Shown piece after piece: positions 17,270 through 26,248 of a stretch of 44,408 bases of DNA. This DNA is from Variovorax davisae (GTDB lineage Bacteria; Pseudomonadota; Gammaproteobacteria; Burkholderiales; Burkholderiaceae_C). The notes under the pieces were generated by a model. The model did not search any database. It was not told the DNA's origin and was given only the letters and a program-made list of their open reading frames with translations. The stretch covers positions 1 through 44,408 of the forward strand of contig NZ_JASZYS010000026.1 of assembly GCF_030316845.1 (NCBI RefSeq). Direction: 5' to 3'. The number at the start of each line of letters is the position of its first letter. The first letter of the stretch is position 1. Both the position numbers and the translations under genes were made by a program.

Positions 17270-20200
17270 ATGGTCACCCTCCCCGATTACGTCGAGCTGC
17301 GCTGCATCTCGAACTTCACGTTCCTTCGCGGTGCCAGCCAACCCGACGAGCTGGTCGAGCGGGCGTCCAAGCTCGGCTACCAGGGCCTGGCCCTCACCGA
17401 CGAGTGCAGCCTGGCCGGCATCGTTCGTGCCCATGTTGCGGCCAAGGAGCACGGCCTGAAACTGCTCGTCGGCAGCCAGTTTCAGGTCGACTGCGACCAC
17501 CCCTTCACGCTTGTCGTGTACGCCTGCAACCTCAATGGCTACGGCAACCTGTGCGAGTTCATCACGAAACTGCGGCGCAAGTCGGAAAAGGGAAAGTACG
17601 AACTGCCGTTCGACGACCTGTCCGCGGCAGCGCTCGGGGACTGCGTCGTCGTCGCCTGCCCGAAACGCATGTCTTCGCCTGAGCAGCTCGAGGCGGTCGG
17701 GCTCTGGCTGCTCGCCCACTTCAGGGGACGGTGCTGGCTCGGCGTGGATCTGCTGCGGTTCATCGATGACGAGATGTGGCTCTATCGATTGCGGCAGATC
17801 AGCGAGCACACCGCCATTCCCCTGGTCGCCACCGGCGACGTGCAGTTCCACGTGCGATCGCGAAAGCCGCTGCACGACGTCCTCGCGGCCACACGCGTGG
17901 GCCGGCCGTTGACCGAGTGCGGACTCGACTTGCAGCCGAACGCGGAGCGGCACCTGCGGACGCGCCTTCGGCTGGCCCAGACGTACCCGGAAGATTTGCT
18001 GGCCGAGACGCTCAATGTCTCGGCGCGGTGTCATTTCAGCCTGGAGGAACTGCGCTACCAGTATCCCGACGAAGTGGTGCCGGAGGGCGAGACGACCTCT
18101 TCCTACCTTCGCCGCATCACCTACGAGGGCGCCGGGCGGCGCTGGCCCGAGGGCATGCCGGCGAAGGTTCAGCTCCAGATCGAGCACGAACTCGACCTCA
18201 TCGCCGACCTCCGATACGAACACTACTTCCTGACCGTTGCTGACATCGTCCAGTTCGCCCGCTCGCGCCACATCCTGTGCCAGGGCCGCGGCAGCGCCGC
18301 CAACAGCGTGGTCTGCTACTGCGTCGGGGTCACCGAGGTGGATCCGGCACGCATGAGCGTCCTGTTCGAGCGGTTCATCTCCAAGGAAAGGAACGAGCCG
18401 CCGGACATCGACATCGATTTCGAGCACGAACGCCGGGAAGAAGTCCTCCAGTACCTCTACCAGCGCTACGGCCGGGACCGCGCGGCCATCACCGGCGTCG
18501 TCATCAGCTACCGCCCGAAGAGCGCCATCCGCGACGTCGGCAAGGCCCTGGGCTTCGAGCTGGAGATGGTGGAGCAGCTGGCGAAGGACCACAAGTGGTT
18601 CGACGGAAAGACGGTCATGCCGGAACGGCTGGTCGAGATCGGGCTTTCGCTGAACGACCTGAAGGTTCGGCAGCTGATGCTGCTGACGGGCCAGCTGCTC
18701 GGGTTCCCGCGCCATCTGAGCCAGCACACAGGCGGCTTCGTCCTCACGCGCGGGCCGCTGTCGCGCATGATTCCTATCGAGAACGCGAGCATGCGCGACC
18801 GGACGGTCCTGGAATGGGACAAGGACGACCTCGATGCGCTCGGGTTCCTGAAAGTGGACTGCTTGGCGCTGGGCATGCTGACTGCCATCCGCAAGTCGTT
18901 GGAGTTCATCGGCCAGCGCAAGGGCTACCTGTTCGGGATGCAGGACATCCCTCCAGAGGACGCGGTCACCTACGAGATGATTTCACGCGCGGACACCGTC
19001 GGGGTGTTCCAGATCGAAAGCCGCGCGCAGATGAGCATGCTCCCGCGGCTAAAGCCGCAATGCTTCTACGACCTCGTGGTGGAGGTGGCGCTCGTGCGGC
19101 CGGGGCCGATCGTCGGCGGCATGGTGCATCCCTACCTGCGCCGGCGGCAGGGGCTGGAGCCTGTGAGCTACCCCAGCGAGGCGCTGAAGGAAGCGCTGGG
19201 CCGCACGCTCGGTGTCCCGGTGTTCCAGGAGCAGGTGATGCAGATTGCCATGATCGCGGCGGGATTCACCCCGGGCGAGGCGGACGGGCTGCGGCGAGCC
19301 ATGGCGGCGTGGAAGCGCAAGGGCGGCCTCGAGCGGTACTACGCCAAGATCGTCAACGGCATGACCGAGCGTGGCTACGAGAAGGCTTTCGCCGAGCAGA
19401 TCTTCGAGCAGATCAAAGGGTTCTCCGAGTACGGCTTCCCCGAGAGCCACGCGGCCTCGTTCGCCCTGCTCGTCTACGCCAGCTGTTGGATCAAGTGCCA
19501 CCACCCGGCCGAGTTCCTGGCGGCCATGCTCAACTCGCAGCCGCTCGGCTTCTACAGCCCGAGCCAACTCGTGCAGGACGCCAAGCGCCACGGCGTGGAG
19601 GTCCGGCCGGCCGACGTCCTGCACAGCGACCTGGATTGCACGCTCGAGAACCTGCCGAACCGGCCCGCGGTTCGCCTGGGCCTGCGCATGCTCTCGGGCC
19701 TTCGCTGGGAATCGGCGCAGCGGATCGTCGAGGCCCGGCATGAAAGCCTGTTCGACAACGCCGAGGACCTCGCGCGACGGGCCGCGCTCGAACTCCACGA
19801 ATTGAAGCTGCTGGCCGGCGCCGATGCATTGAAGAGCCTGAGCGGGCATCGCCGGAACGCGGTGTGGGACGCAACCGCCCTGCGCGCGACGCCCCGGCTG
19901 CTTCGCGATGCCCCGGTGGACGAGGATCTTCTGGAACTCCCTCCGGCGCCTGTGGGTGAAGAGATCATGTTCGACTACGCGGCGACGGGCCTGACGCTGC
20001 GCCGGCACCCGTTGGCCTTGCTTCGCCCGGCGCTGTCGAAGCGGGGGCTCATGGCGGCCGCAGACCTGCAGGACCTGCCCAATGGCGAGGACGTCAGCTA
20101 CTGCGGACTCGTGACATTGAGGCAGCAGCCGGAAACGGCCAAGGGTGTCATCTTCGTCTCGCTCGAGGACGAAACAGGGGTCGTGCAGGTGATCGCGTGG

Positions 20201-20368
20201 AGGAGCCTGCGGGAAACGCAACGCCAGGAGTTGCTGAATGCCCGACTGCTGGCCGTGCACGGGACCTGGCAGCGCGAGGGCGAACTGCGCAGCCTGGTCG
20301 CGCACCAGCTTGAAGACCTGACGCCGCTGCTCGGCAGGTTGCCGACGGTGTCGCGGGATTTTCACTGA
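17270..20368 (+). CDS. dnaE2: Error-prone DNA polymerase DnaE2 (ImuC)
   Basis: The 1032-aa product has the usual DnaE2 length, shorter than the replicative DnaE. An N-terminal PHP domain (FTFLRGASQPDELVERASKLG, ALTDECSLAG) is followed by the polymerase core with GRGSAANS, the catalytic PDIDIDFEHERREEV, and HTGGFVLT. Then come RPGPIVGGMVHPYLRRR, the SEYGFPESHAASFALLVYAS block and a C-terminal OB domain (KGVIFVSLEDETGVVQVIAW). It performs damage-induced translesion synthesis with ImuA and ImuB. The start is fixed by close spacing to imuB. Confidence 0.95.
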   Translation: MVTLPDYVELRCISNFTFLRGASQPDELVERASKLGYQGLALTDECSLAGIVRAHVAAKEHGLKLLVGSQFQVDCDHPFTLVVYACNLNGYGNLCEFITKLRRKSEKGKYELPFDDLSAAALGDCVVVACPKRMSSPEQLEAVGLWLLAHFRGRCWLGVDLLRFIDDEMWLYRLRQISEHTAIPLVATGDVQFHVRSRKPLHDVLAATRVGRPLTECGLDLQPNAERHLRTRLRLAQTYPEDLLAETLNVSARCHFSLEELRYQYPDEVVPEGETTSSYLRRITYEGAGRRWPEGMPAKVQLQIEHELDLIADLRYEHYFLTVADIVQFARSRHILCQGRGSAANSVVCYCVGVTEVDPARMSVLFERFISKERNEPPDIDIDFEHERREEVLQYLYQRYGRDRAAITGVVISYRPKSAIRDVGKALGFELEMVEQLAKDHKWFDGKTVMPERLVEIGLSLNDLKVRQLMLLTGQLLGFPRHLSQHTGGFVLTRGPLSRMIPIENASMRDRTVLEWDKDDLDALGFLKVDCLALGMLTAIRKSLEFIGQRKGYLFGMQDIPPEDAVTYEMISRADTVGVFQIESRAQMSMLPRLKPQCFYDLVVEVALVRPGPIVGGMVHPYLRRRQGLEPVSYPSEALKEALGRTLGVPVFQEQVMQIAMIAAGFTPGEADGLRRAMAAWKRKGGLERYYAKIVNGMTERGYEKAFAEQIFEQIKGFSEYGFPESHAASFALLVYASCWIKCHHPAEFLAAMLNSQPLGFYSPSQLVQDAKRHGVEVRPADVLHSDLDCTLENLPNRPAVRLGLRMLSGLRWESAQRIVEARHESLFDNAEDLARRAALELHELKLLAGADALKSLSGHRRNAVWDATALRATPRLLRDAPVDEDLLELPPAPVGEEIMFDYAATGLTLRRHPLALLRPALSKRGLMAAADLQDLPNGEDVSYCGLVTLRQQPETAKGVIFVSLEDETGVVQVIAWRSLRETQRQELLNARLLAVHGTWQREGELRSLVAHQLEDLTPLLGRLPTVSRDFH

Positions 20369-20502
20369 GGCCGGGCGGGCTGGTCGCCTTTCCTGCCACA
20401 CCCATCGGGCTTTTTGTGGGCCTTGTCCATCAGCAGTCTGACGCCCACGACGCTTGAGATCACCAACAAGGTGAGCATCAGACTGAGAATGAGCATCGCC
20501 AT
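20362..20502 (-). CDS. Small membrane protein (46 aa), hypothetical
   Basis: The frame from ATG 20502 has one clear transmembrane helix (MLILSLMLTLLVISSVVGVRLL) then a basic Lys/Arg/Gly tail, so the N terminus would sit in the inner membrane with the tail in the cytoplasm. It converges on dnaE2 and overlaps its last seven bases. The ribosome site is weak and no family is recognised, so it remains tentative. Confidence 0.4.
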   Translation of the reverse strand: MAMLILSLMLTLLVISSVVGVRLLMDKAHKKPDGCGRKGDQPARPQ

Positions 20503-20700
20503 GCAGCGAAGCCTACGCCAATTCCCCGACGGGGACCAGCCAAGAAACGGCGGCGCGATTTGAATCGCAAGACGATCGTGCCTTCGTCGCACACAGGCGA
20601 CAGCGCCTTGTCCACTGGCCCTATATACAGAGCTCGCAGGCAAGGCACGTCACGATCTGGGACGAGAGGCATGTCGCGTTAATTCCTGAGGGCCCGCAGC

Positions 20701-21021
20701 TCAAAGTGTGAGGCACGCGCTTCTGACGATCCATTGAATCTCGGCTTCGGTGAAATCCCAGCCTTTTGCGCGTATTGCCGCGTGCAGCCGCTGCTGAACA
20801 CCCTGACGTCCCCAGTCAGGATGTTCATCGTGGTGGCGTTGGGCGCGCGGCTTCAACTGCTCAACCATGTCGACGCAGATCGCGTAGCGCTCTGCTCGTT
20901 CCTCTTCGCTCCGTTCCGAGACGTATCTGTCGCCGATCTTTCGGACAAGCAACTTGGGTTGAGCGCCTGGCACCGCACCTCCGATTTCACTCGGAAAGTC
21001 GAAAGGAATATTGGAGGTCAC
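20701..21021 (-). CDS. Conserved-looking hypothetical protein (106 aa)
   Basis: The frame has coding character throughout: an N-terminal FPSEIGGAVPGAQPKLLVRKIGDRYVSERSEEERAERY, a polar middle, and a helical C terminus containing GVQQRLHAAIRAKGWDFTEAEIQWIV. The start is GTG 21021, because a stop lies six codons upstream in frame; the ribosome site is poor. No signal or membrane segment is seen. It is the most downstream of the leftward accessory genes but sits about 420 bp from its neighbour, so it may have its own promoter. The function is unknown. Confidence 0.65.
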   Translation of the reverse strand: MTSNIPFDFPSEIGGAVPGAQPKLLVRKIGDRYVSERSEEERAERYAICVDMVEQLKPRAQRHHDEHPDWGRQGVQQRLHAAIRAKGWDFTEAEIQWIVRSACLTL

Positions 21022-21438
21022 GGTGATGATTTTGGAACACTATGGTTGTCTTGAGAAGAGGTCCGATCTCGGCGACCACAGCGCCGGCGCGCATGCCGAT
21101 GCATTCGGTGGCCAACCAAATGACGTCGATGCGGGTCTTCGCCATCGTGTCGCGCTCGGAGTGCGTGCACTTTTGCTCGGCGATACGCTACTGGCTTCGC
21201 CCTCCGCGCCCTCTTGGAGCGATCGAGCGAGCATCAACAAACAAAGCAAGAAAGGAGGAAAGAGCTACAGTTATCCGCAGTCGGCATCCACGATGCCGGC
21301 ATCCATCCCCGGGTCAAAGTTCAGCCGTCGCCAACAGGTTGTAGCTTTTCGCTGGCTGTCGACCCGACCTTTCGCAGACTGAGCGTCTCGTCGAGTGACC
21401 CACCGGTCAGGTCGATATGAGAATGGCCAAGAGGCCGC
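21022..21438. other. Interval without a recognisable gene
   Basis: About 417 bp separate two leftward accessory genes. Short frames are open on the plus strand but have no coding character. An AGGAGG-like motif near 21255 (AAAGGAGGAAAG) has no plausible frame behind it. Confidence 0.4.
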
Positions 21439-21912
21439 CTAGTCTTCGCCACCCTCAGGTGACACGATCACCGCACCGCCTCGCGTCCTGACGATCAGCG
21501 CCGGAGAGACGTCGTCCTCGATCTCAACCGTCAGTCGAGGCGAACCACGACGCTTGAACGGCAAGCTCTCCAGGATCTGGGCGCCTGTTCGCGTTGGCCT
21601 CGTCATCTGCTTAAGCCGCTCGTTCAGAACATCCGGATTTATCAGCAACGCGCACGGCGCTCCGGCGCTAGTGGCCTCCTGAATCAGAAACGCTCGCCCG
21701 TGCTTCGTGGACTCCCGGATCAACCTTGCCCAACAGATACGCGCCGAGCCAACAGTCAACAGCTCGACGTTCAAGAAGGCGGGGCCGAAGTCCAAATCTA
21801 ACGGAATGAGTTTGTGGACCGATGTACCCCGCGAAAGACGGCCAACCACCGCTGTTCCACTGCCGGACGTCCGACGTTTCAACTTCGCCCTCGAGCTCTT
21901 CCTCATTTTCAT
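21439..21912 (-). CDS. Phd/YefM-like domain protein (157 aa), putative antitoxin
   Basis: The protein has a very basic N terminus (MKMRKSSRAKLKRR) and then an antitoxin-like core: RLIRESTKHGRAFLIQEATS, followed by GAPCALLINPDVLNERL. This recalls the Phd/YefM pattern in which a helix and 'R-FLIT-G-P-AVLVS-EDY--L' are followed by a toxin-binding region. The C-terminal 60 residues are beta-rich (RLTVEIEDDVSPALIVRTRGGAVIV) and not typical. No adjacent toxin is recognised. AAGGGG precedes ATG 21912. The family link is suggestive, not proven. Confidence 0.6.
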   Translation of the reverse strand: MKMRKSSRAKLKRRTSGSGTAVVGRLSRGTSVHKLIPLDLDFGPAFLNVELLTVGSARICWARLIRESTKHGRAFLIQEATSAGAPCALLINPDVLNERLKQMTRPTRTGAQILESLPFKRRGSPRLTVEIEDDVSPALIVRTRGGAVIVSPEGGED

Positions 21913-22017
21913 GTAAGCCCCTTTCCGTCCGCGCGTTCAACACAACCTATCTCGCTGCCGAGCCGCCGACCGTTGCCGCTCTGATTCGTACATCTCAGAG
22001 GTTGGCCCTAAGCCGAC

Positions 22018-22626
22018 CTACTTCTTTGCGTCGCGCCGCGCCTGCGCCAGCGCCAGGACATCGAGGCGAATGGCTTTGGGAAGCAAGGTCGGCAAGGGAG
22101 AGGCGCTGCGCAGCTGCTGTCCCCTCTCTGTCTCCGCGAGGGCACGCATCCAATCGCTCTTGTTCAAGATGGCCCTCCACTCTTCCCAAAGCACAAGCGT
22201 GTGCGGATCGCCCCTCTGGATCCAACGCTCGAGCGTCGCCTGCGCCGTGGCGACAAGCGAGGGATCCTCGTTCAACATCTGCACCGCCGCCCTGTGCAGT
22301 GCGAGGCTCACGTGATCGTGGAACGTGTACCGAGTCATCATTTCCGGCCCCTTCCGCGCGTTGCGGGAGATCGATTCGATTGAAGCGCCGAACCTATCGC
22401 GAAGGCTCTTCGCCGATCCCCCAACAAAGAGGCCCGCAGTTCTTGGCCGCTGCTTCAATTTGCCACGGCTCCGGGCAATGCCCAGGACTCGGTGGGCGAG
22501 TTGCAGCAGCTGGGGCGAAACCTGCCCGCCCCGAAGCTCCTCGTGCTTTTCGGGTGAAAGGGCGAGCTCCCCCATCAACTCGCCAGCCCATTCGAGGGCC
22601 CAGCGCCCTTCGTGTGCCATCGTCAT
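22018..22626 (-). CDS. Hypothetical protein (202 aa) of the accessory cluster
   Basis: GAAAGGA precedes ATG 22626 (MTMAHEGRW); a longer frame starts ten codons earlier. The sequence is mostly helical: WALEWAGELMGELALSPEKHEELRGG, LLQLAHRVLGIARSRGK, SLRDRFGASIESISRNARKG, DHVSLALHRAAVQML, then WIQRGDPHTLVLWEEWRAIL and a Leu-rich end. No enzyme motif, signal peptide or membrane helix is seen. It lies between the DUF2384-like and the Phd-like genes on the same strand, so a shared function is likely. I do not recognise the family. Confidence 0.65.
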   Translation of the reverse strand: MTMAHEGRWALEWAGELMGELALSPEKHEELRGGQVSPQLLQLAHRVLGIARSRGKLKQRPRTAGLFVGGSAKSLRDRFGASIESISRNARKGPEMMTRYTFHDHVSLALHRAAVQMLNEDPSLVATAQATLERWIQRGDPHTLVLWEEWRAILNKSDWMRALAETERGQQLRSASPLPTLLPKAIRLDVLALAQARRDAKK

Positions 22627-22814
22627 GCTGATTTTCCTTTCAAACAGCGTGATCATTTAGCGTCTCAACAGCCAGGCGACCCGCGGATCGTCGTCGTCGC
22701 AAAGCTGATGCTCTCGTCGTTGAGCACTTGGGGAAATGAGCGCCTTGGGTTGCTCGAGTGGTGTCAAGTGACGTCCTCGCCTTGAGGTATCAAACGCAGA
22801 TGCACCGGGGTTGC

Positions 22815-23429
22815 TCATCGATTCGCCGACTCGGAACGGGCTATCTGACGCAACTTTTCCATGACCGTGCGCTGCCCAGCACCGGTGCCGAGCATCTCAA
22901 GCGGGATGGCCCACAGCGAGCGATTGACTCTGCGAAGCCACCGATGAGCCTTCTCTTCGCTTTGGAAGACTCGTCTTGCTTCGCGTGACACGGACAGTTC
23001 GGCCAAGATGAGCCGGACGAACATTTCAGGGTCCAAGAGCACAGCCGGCTTGTGATAGCCGAGCGCGGGGTGCCGGGTAGTAAGCCACGCGTGCAGAAAC
23101 GCGTCGCCGTCGAATGGCGAGCCGTCGGATGCCATCTCTGCGACGACTTGCCCGACGGCCACTTTCAAGCGATCAAACACACTGTCCTGTTGCTCGATGC
23201 CCCGAATCTCGCCGGCCATCCATGTGTGCATGGTCCCTTGCCCATCTACCGTCCACCACTCGAGCTCCTGGGAACTTGGGTAGTCGCATAGTGTCGTTCG
23301 GGCTTCGTCTACGAGGCTCTCTGGCAGCGCAGCGCCCCATTCCTTGATGTGCTCGGTGGTCTTGGCGATGCTCCAAAGGATCTCCCCGGCCCGGATGAAC
23401 GCATCCATTCGTTGTTGTGGCATGGCCAT
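22815..23429 (-). CDS. MbcA/ParS/Xre-antitoxin-like (DUF2384-type) protein (204 aa)
   Basis: The C-terminal segment FQSEEKAHRWLRRVNRSLW-----LEMLGTGAGQRTVMEKLRQI follows the toxin-binding domain of MbcA/ParS/Xre antitoxins (family pattern: EKA--WL--PN-ALGG--P-ELL-T--G---V---L--I). A related motif, DGDAFLHAWLTTRHPALGYHKPAVLLD, occurs earlier at about residue 110, so the domain may be partly duplicated. The N-terminal half is helical and lacks an obvious HTH. GAGGA precedes ATG 23429. No RES-domain toxin lies next to it; instead an AAA+ ATPase gene is 49 bp upstream in the same transcription direction. Confidence 0.62.
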   Translation of the reverse strand: MAMPQQRMDAFIRAGEILWSIAKTTEHIKEWGAALPESLVDEARTTLCDYPSSQELEWWTVDGQGTMHTWMAGEIRGIEQQDSVFDRLKVAVGQVVAEMASDGSPFDGDAFLHAWLTTRHPALGYHKPAVLLDPEMFVRLILAELSVSREARRVFQSEEKAHRWLRRVNRSLWAIPLEMLGTGAGQRTVMEKLRQIARSESANR

Positions 23430-23478
23430 GTGTGGAGTCCTCGAAACAGGGGTTCAATATCCGCGGAACAGCAACTCG

Positions 23479-24780
23479 TCAATGCAGCATCGGGGACATC
23501 TCGTCGTCGTCACCGACCACCTCCGCAGGTAGGTCAGAGAGGATCAAGCGCAGTCTTCCGCCTTGGACGGCGCGCGCCACACCGTCCTGCACGACTTGGT
23601 AGATCTCGCGCGCGCTCAGGTGGGCGAGCATTCGCGATAGCGCGGGTTCAGGGGGGGCGAAGTTGGGCACGCTCACCTTCAGGGCGGCTGCGGTGGCGAC
23701 CACGTGGGCTGCTCGCAGCGCCTGCTCGCCATGTGGGGGCTGGATTGCAAATTCGCGAAATCGCGAGCGCAACGATTCAGGCAACTTGCGTGGCTCATTG
23801 GAGGTGGCGATGTAGATGGCTAGGCTGGCGTCGAAGATGATGTCGAGCCCGGCGTCCCGCACGGCGCACGCGGTCGCTGGTTCCAGCAGCGAATGGAACC
23901 CCGCCAGCGGGTTGTATCGAGCCTCCTGCGGCGCCTTGTCGATCTCGTCGACCAGGAAGATCGGGTTGGCCACGTCGCCGAGGACGATCTGCTCGAAGAC
24001 GATGCCATGCGACGCCGTGGACCAATGGCGTTCCGTGCCATGCCAGAGTGCAGTCGACTGGGCGTTCTCCATCGACTGGATACGAATGGGCGCGCCCAAT
24101 GCCTGGGCCAAGTCCTTGGCGTAGTGCGTTTTGCCGACGCCGGGCGGGCCGAACAGGTGCATGGGCGGGACCATCAGCGGGCCTTGGCTGTGCAGGGACA
24201 ACGTGACGCGGCTTGCAACGAACTGCGTGACCTCTCGCATCTGCGGGTGTGCATCCATCAGGAACGCCAGGTCCCGAGCCCATTGCTCCGGATCAAACCC
24301 AGGGTTGGCGACCTTTCGAAAGGCCCCGGACTTGGTCATGCGTTGCAGAACATCGGCGTCGTGCTTTTTGAAGTCGCCGTCACGCATTGCGCGCGCTCGC
24401 GATGCCGCACCTCGGAGCTCTGGCCCGCAGAGCACCCGGTGCATGCGAGCAGGGTCGTAGTCTGAAGGAAGTCGGTCAAACGCAGCAATGAAAGCGGCCC
24501 CGTCAACCTCGCTTGGACTTTCATCCATTTCCTTGGCGCGCGCGCTCGAAGCCTTCCGCTCCTCGGCCTCGCGCAGCCGCTCAGCAATGGCCGCGGCACG
24601 ATGACGCTCTCTCACCTGCGCTTCACGCCGCTGTACCTCTTCCTCTACCGTTGCAATGATGGAGGTAGGAAGGAAAAGCTCGAAGGGTTGGCGCCCCTCC
24701 CCGTAGGTTCCGTACCAGCACTTCGAAAAGCCGGCCGTGGGCACCCCCTCGGGGTCGTGGTCGCTTTCGACCTCTTTCAC
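23479..24780 (-). CDS. AAA+ ATPase of the accessory cluster (433 aa)
   Basis: A single AAA+ module has Walker A FGPPGVGKTH (Lys217), Walker B PIFLVDEIDKA, a sensor 1 region IYIATSNEP and an arginine-finger-like LRSRFREF, followed by a C-terminal lid. The module resembles the ATPase of Lon or ClpX-like proteins but lacks a protease domain. Residues about 45-90 are charged and helical (EEEVQRREAQVRERHRAAAIAERLREAEERK), probably a coiled coil. The start is GTG 24780, supported by GAGGG seven bases upstream. The GTG overlaps a stop of an upstream frame. It is the first clear gene of the leftward cluster, so it probably drives or remodels partners encoded after it. Confidence 0.82.
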   Translation of the reverse strand: MKEVESDHDPEGVPTAGFSKCWYGTYGEGRQPFELFLPTSIIATVEEEVQRREAQVRERHRAAAIAERLREAEERKASSARAKEMDESPSEVDGAAFIAAFDRLPSDYDPARMHRVLCGPELRGAASRARAMRDGDFKKHDADVLQRMTKSGAFRKVANPGFDPEQWARDLAFLMDAHPQMREVTQFVASRVTLSLHSQGPLMVPPMHLFGPPGVGKTHYAKDLAQALGAPIRIQSMENAQSTALWHGTERHWSTASHGIVFEQIVLGDVANPIFLVDEIDKAPQEARYNPLAGFHSLLEPATACAVRDAGLDIIFDASLAIYIATSNEPRKLPESLRSRFREFAIQPPHGEQALRAAHVVATAAALKVSVPNFAPPEPALSRMLAHLSAREIYQVVQDGVARAVQGGRLRLILSDLPAEVVGDDDEMSPMLH

Positions 24781-25287
24781 CTGAGATCCCTCATCGTTCG
24801 ACTTCCCTTGTCATTGCGGAGCTTGCGGCGGCAATGCCCGTTCGATCTTGCGAAGCAGCGTTGAAAGCGCATCGAGGGTTCTGGCGCACTTGCCCAGTCC
24901 AAAAAATCTGCTGCGACACCGGTCACGATTGGTTGCCCGGCATCTGTGCCGTGTTCGGCGTCGCAGTGCGTTCCTCCCGCCGGGCGTTCGGCGCTCAGCG
25001 CCGGTTCGAATCTCGATCCATGGGTCGGCGAGTTGCGCGCGACCTCTGCGCCGCGGCATCCCTTCGGAAACGACATCTCGTTCGATTGACCGATGGTGAT
25101 TCTGATAATCCGCTTCACTTTTTGTCTTTTCGCCAAAAATTCACTTCATCCTGATTGGCCTCGCGACTCCAATTGGGAACAGATCGCTCCAGTGAAGGCA
25201 GGGCAAATCGTGCTGACAATATGTTATCTCTAGGACGTCGTCTTGACAAGAACCGTCCTGTTTAGAGTGGCCTTGCCGAGCACAGGG
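24781..25287. other. Divergent intergenic region between the AAA+ gene and the Xre regulator
   Basis: About 500 bp are expected to hold the divergent promoters. On the minus strand a frame from ATG 25076 to 24777 overlaps the AAA+ GTG start (GTGA), but its composition is poor and no family is seen. At 25231-25260 AGGAC and GTCCT flank a TTGACA hexamer (25243), a possible promoter or operator for the Xre gene. Confidence 0.4.
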
Positions 25288-25977
25288 ATGGAGCATGCCG
25301 CTCCGATGGAAACAGCCTCGCCGAGCACGCCACATGACGACTACCTGCAAATGCTGGGTGAACTGGTGCGTGAAGCACGGGAGCACGCAAAGATCTCTCA
25401 GGAGCGGTTCGCGGCGCAGGTGGGCTTGGGCCGCGCCTATGTCGGACACGTGGAACGCGGCGCAAAGAACGTGACGCTGGGCAGTCTGATGGCGATTCTG
25501 GAAGGCCTCGAAACGGCACCCGAGTCGTTTTTCCGAAAGCTTCATCTCAAACCCAGAAGCGCTGCCGAGATGGTGGGCGCGAGCACGCCCAGTAGGCGCC
25601 GACTACCCCATCTGGTTGTCAACGAAACAGCGAGCTACAGCGAGATGTTTGGTGCGGCCGTTCGCTACGAGCGCCAGCGACTGGAATATTCGCAAGAGGA
25701 TTTTGCGAACGAGGTTGAACTGACCAGAACCTATGTTCTTTCTCTGGAACAGGGCAAGCAGAACCCCTCGTTCGCAGTGGTGATGCGGATCCTGGGAGGT
25801 CTTCAATTGGAGCCCTCCAAGTTTTTCCGACACGTTCGACTGCATCCTCCTGCGGCGCAGGAGAGAGTGGAGAGAGCGGAGAAAGTGGCTGTTCCTAAAG
25901 GGCAGCGCAAATCCACCATGCGTGCCCACGCGAAACCACGGCGGCAAGTCGATGGTGGCGACGGACCCCAAGGCTAG
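25288..25977 (+). CDS. Xre-family regulator with two HTH domains (229 aa)
   Basis: Two Xre/Cro-type helix-turn-helix domains are arranged in tandem: REAREHAKISQERFAAQVGL with RAYVGHVERGAKNVTLGSLMAILEGLE, and RYERQRLEYSQEDFANEVEL with RTYVLSLEQGKQNPSFAVVMRILGGLQ. Both end in a similar -PE(P)S-FF motif, so they arose by duplication. A basic tail follows (RKSTMRAHAKPRR). ATG 25288 or ATG 25306 may be the start; neither has an ideal ribosome site. Encoded divergently from the AAA+ gene, it probably controls the cluster. A two-HTH chain could bind an operator as a monomer. Confidence 0.85.
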   Translation: MEHAAPMETASPSTPHDDYLQMLGELVREAREHAKISQERFAAQVGLGRAYVGHVERGAKNVTLGSLMAILEGLETAPESFFRKLHLKPRSAAEMVGASTPSRRRLPHLVVNETASYSEMFGAAVRYERQRLEYSQEDFANEVELTRTYVLSLEQGKQNPSFAVVMRILGGLQLEPSKFFRHVRLHPPAAQERVERAEKVAVPKGQRKSTMRAHAKPRRQVDGGDGPQG

Positions 25978-26248
25978 CTGCGACTCTCGTAGGTAGGTCG
26001 CAACGTTCATTGAGGCACGTCTGGCGGCGGCGAACTACTGAAGGATCAACTTGTCAAGCCATCGGCGCCGACGGTCACGGAATGGCCACTTCGCGCGACG
26101 GGTGTCAAGGCACGGTCAAACCCGACGGATCGCGTAACGGCCGCAGCAAGCCACACGTCGATGTCTTGAAGACGGGGCTCCTGGGTACGCACGTTGCGCC
26201 AACGCGACGATCGGGGTCGGTAAGCGGCCAGTTATCGCCATTGGCGTC

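Noticed and set aside
18277..19743. Long plus-strand frame inside dnaE2
   Set aside because: It is an out-of-frame shadow of dnaE2; the translation is Arg/Gly/Pro-rich and lacks motifs.
24995..25035. tRNA TPsiC-arm-like GGTTCGAATC sequence
   Set aside because: No matching acceptor stem, D arm or anticodon arm could be found around it, so it is a chance match.
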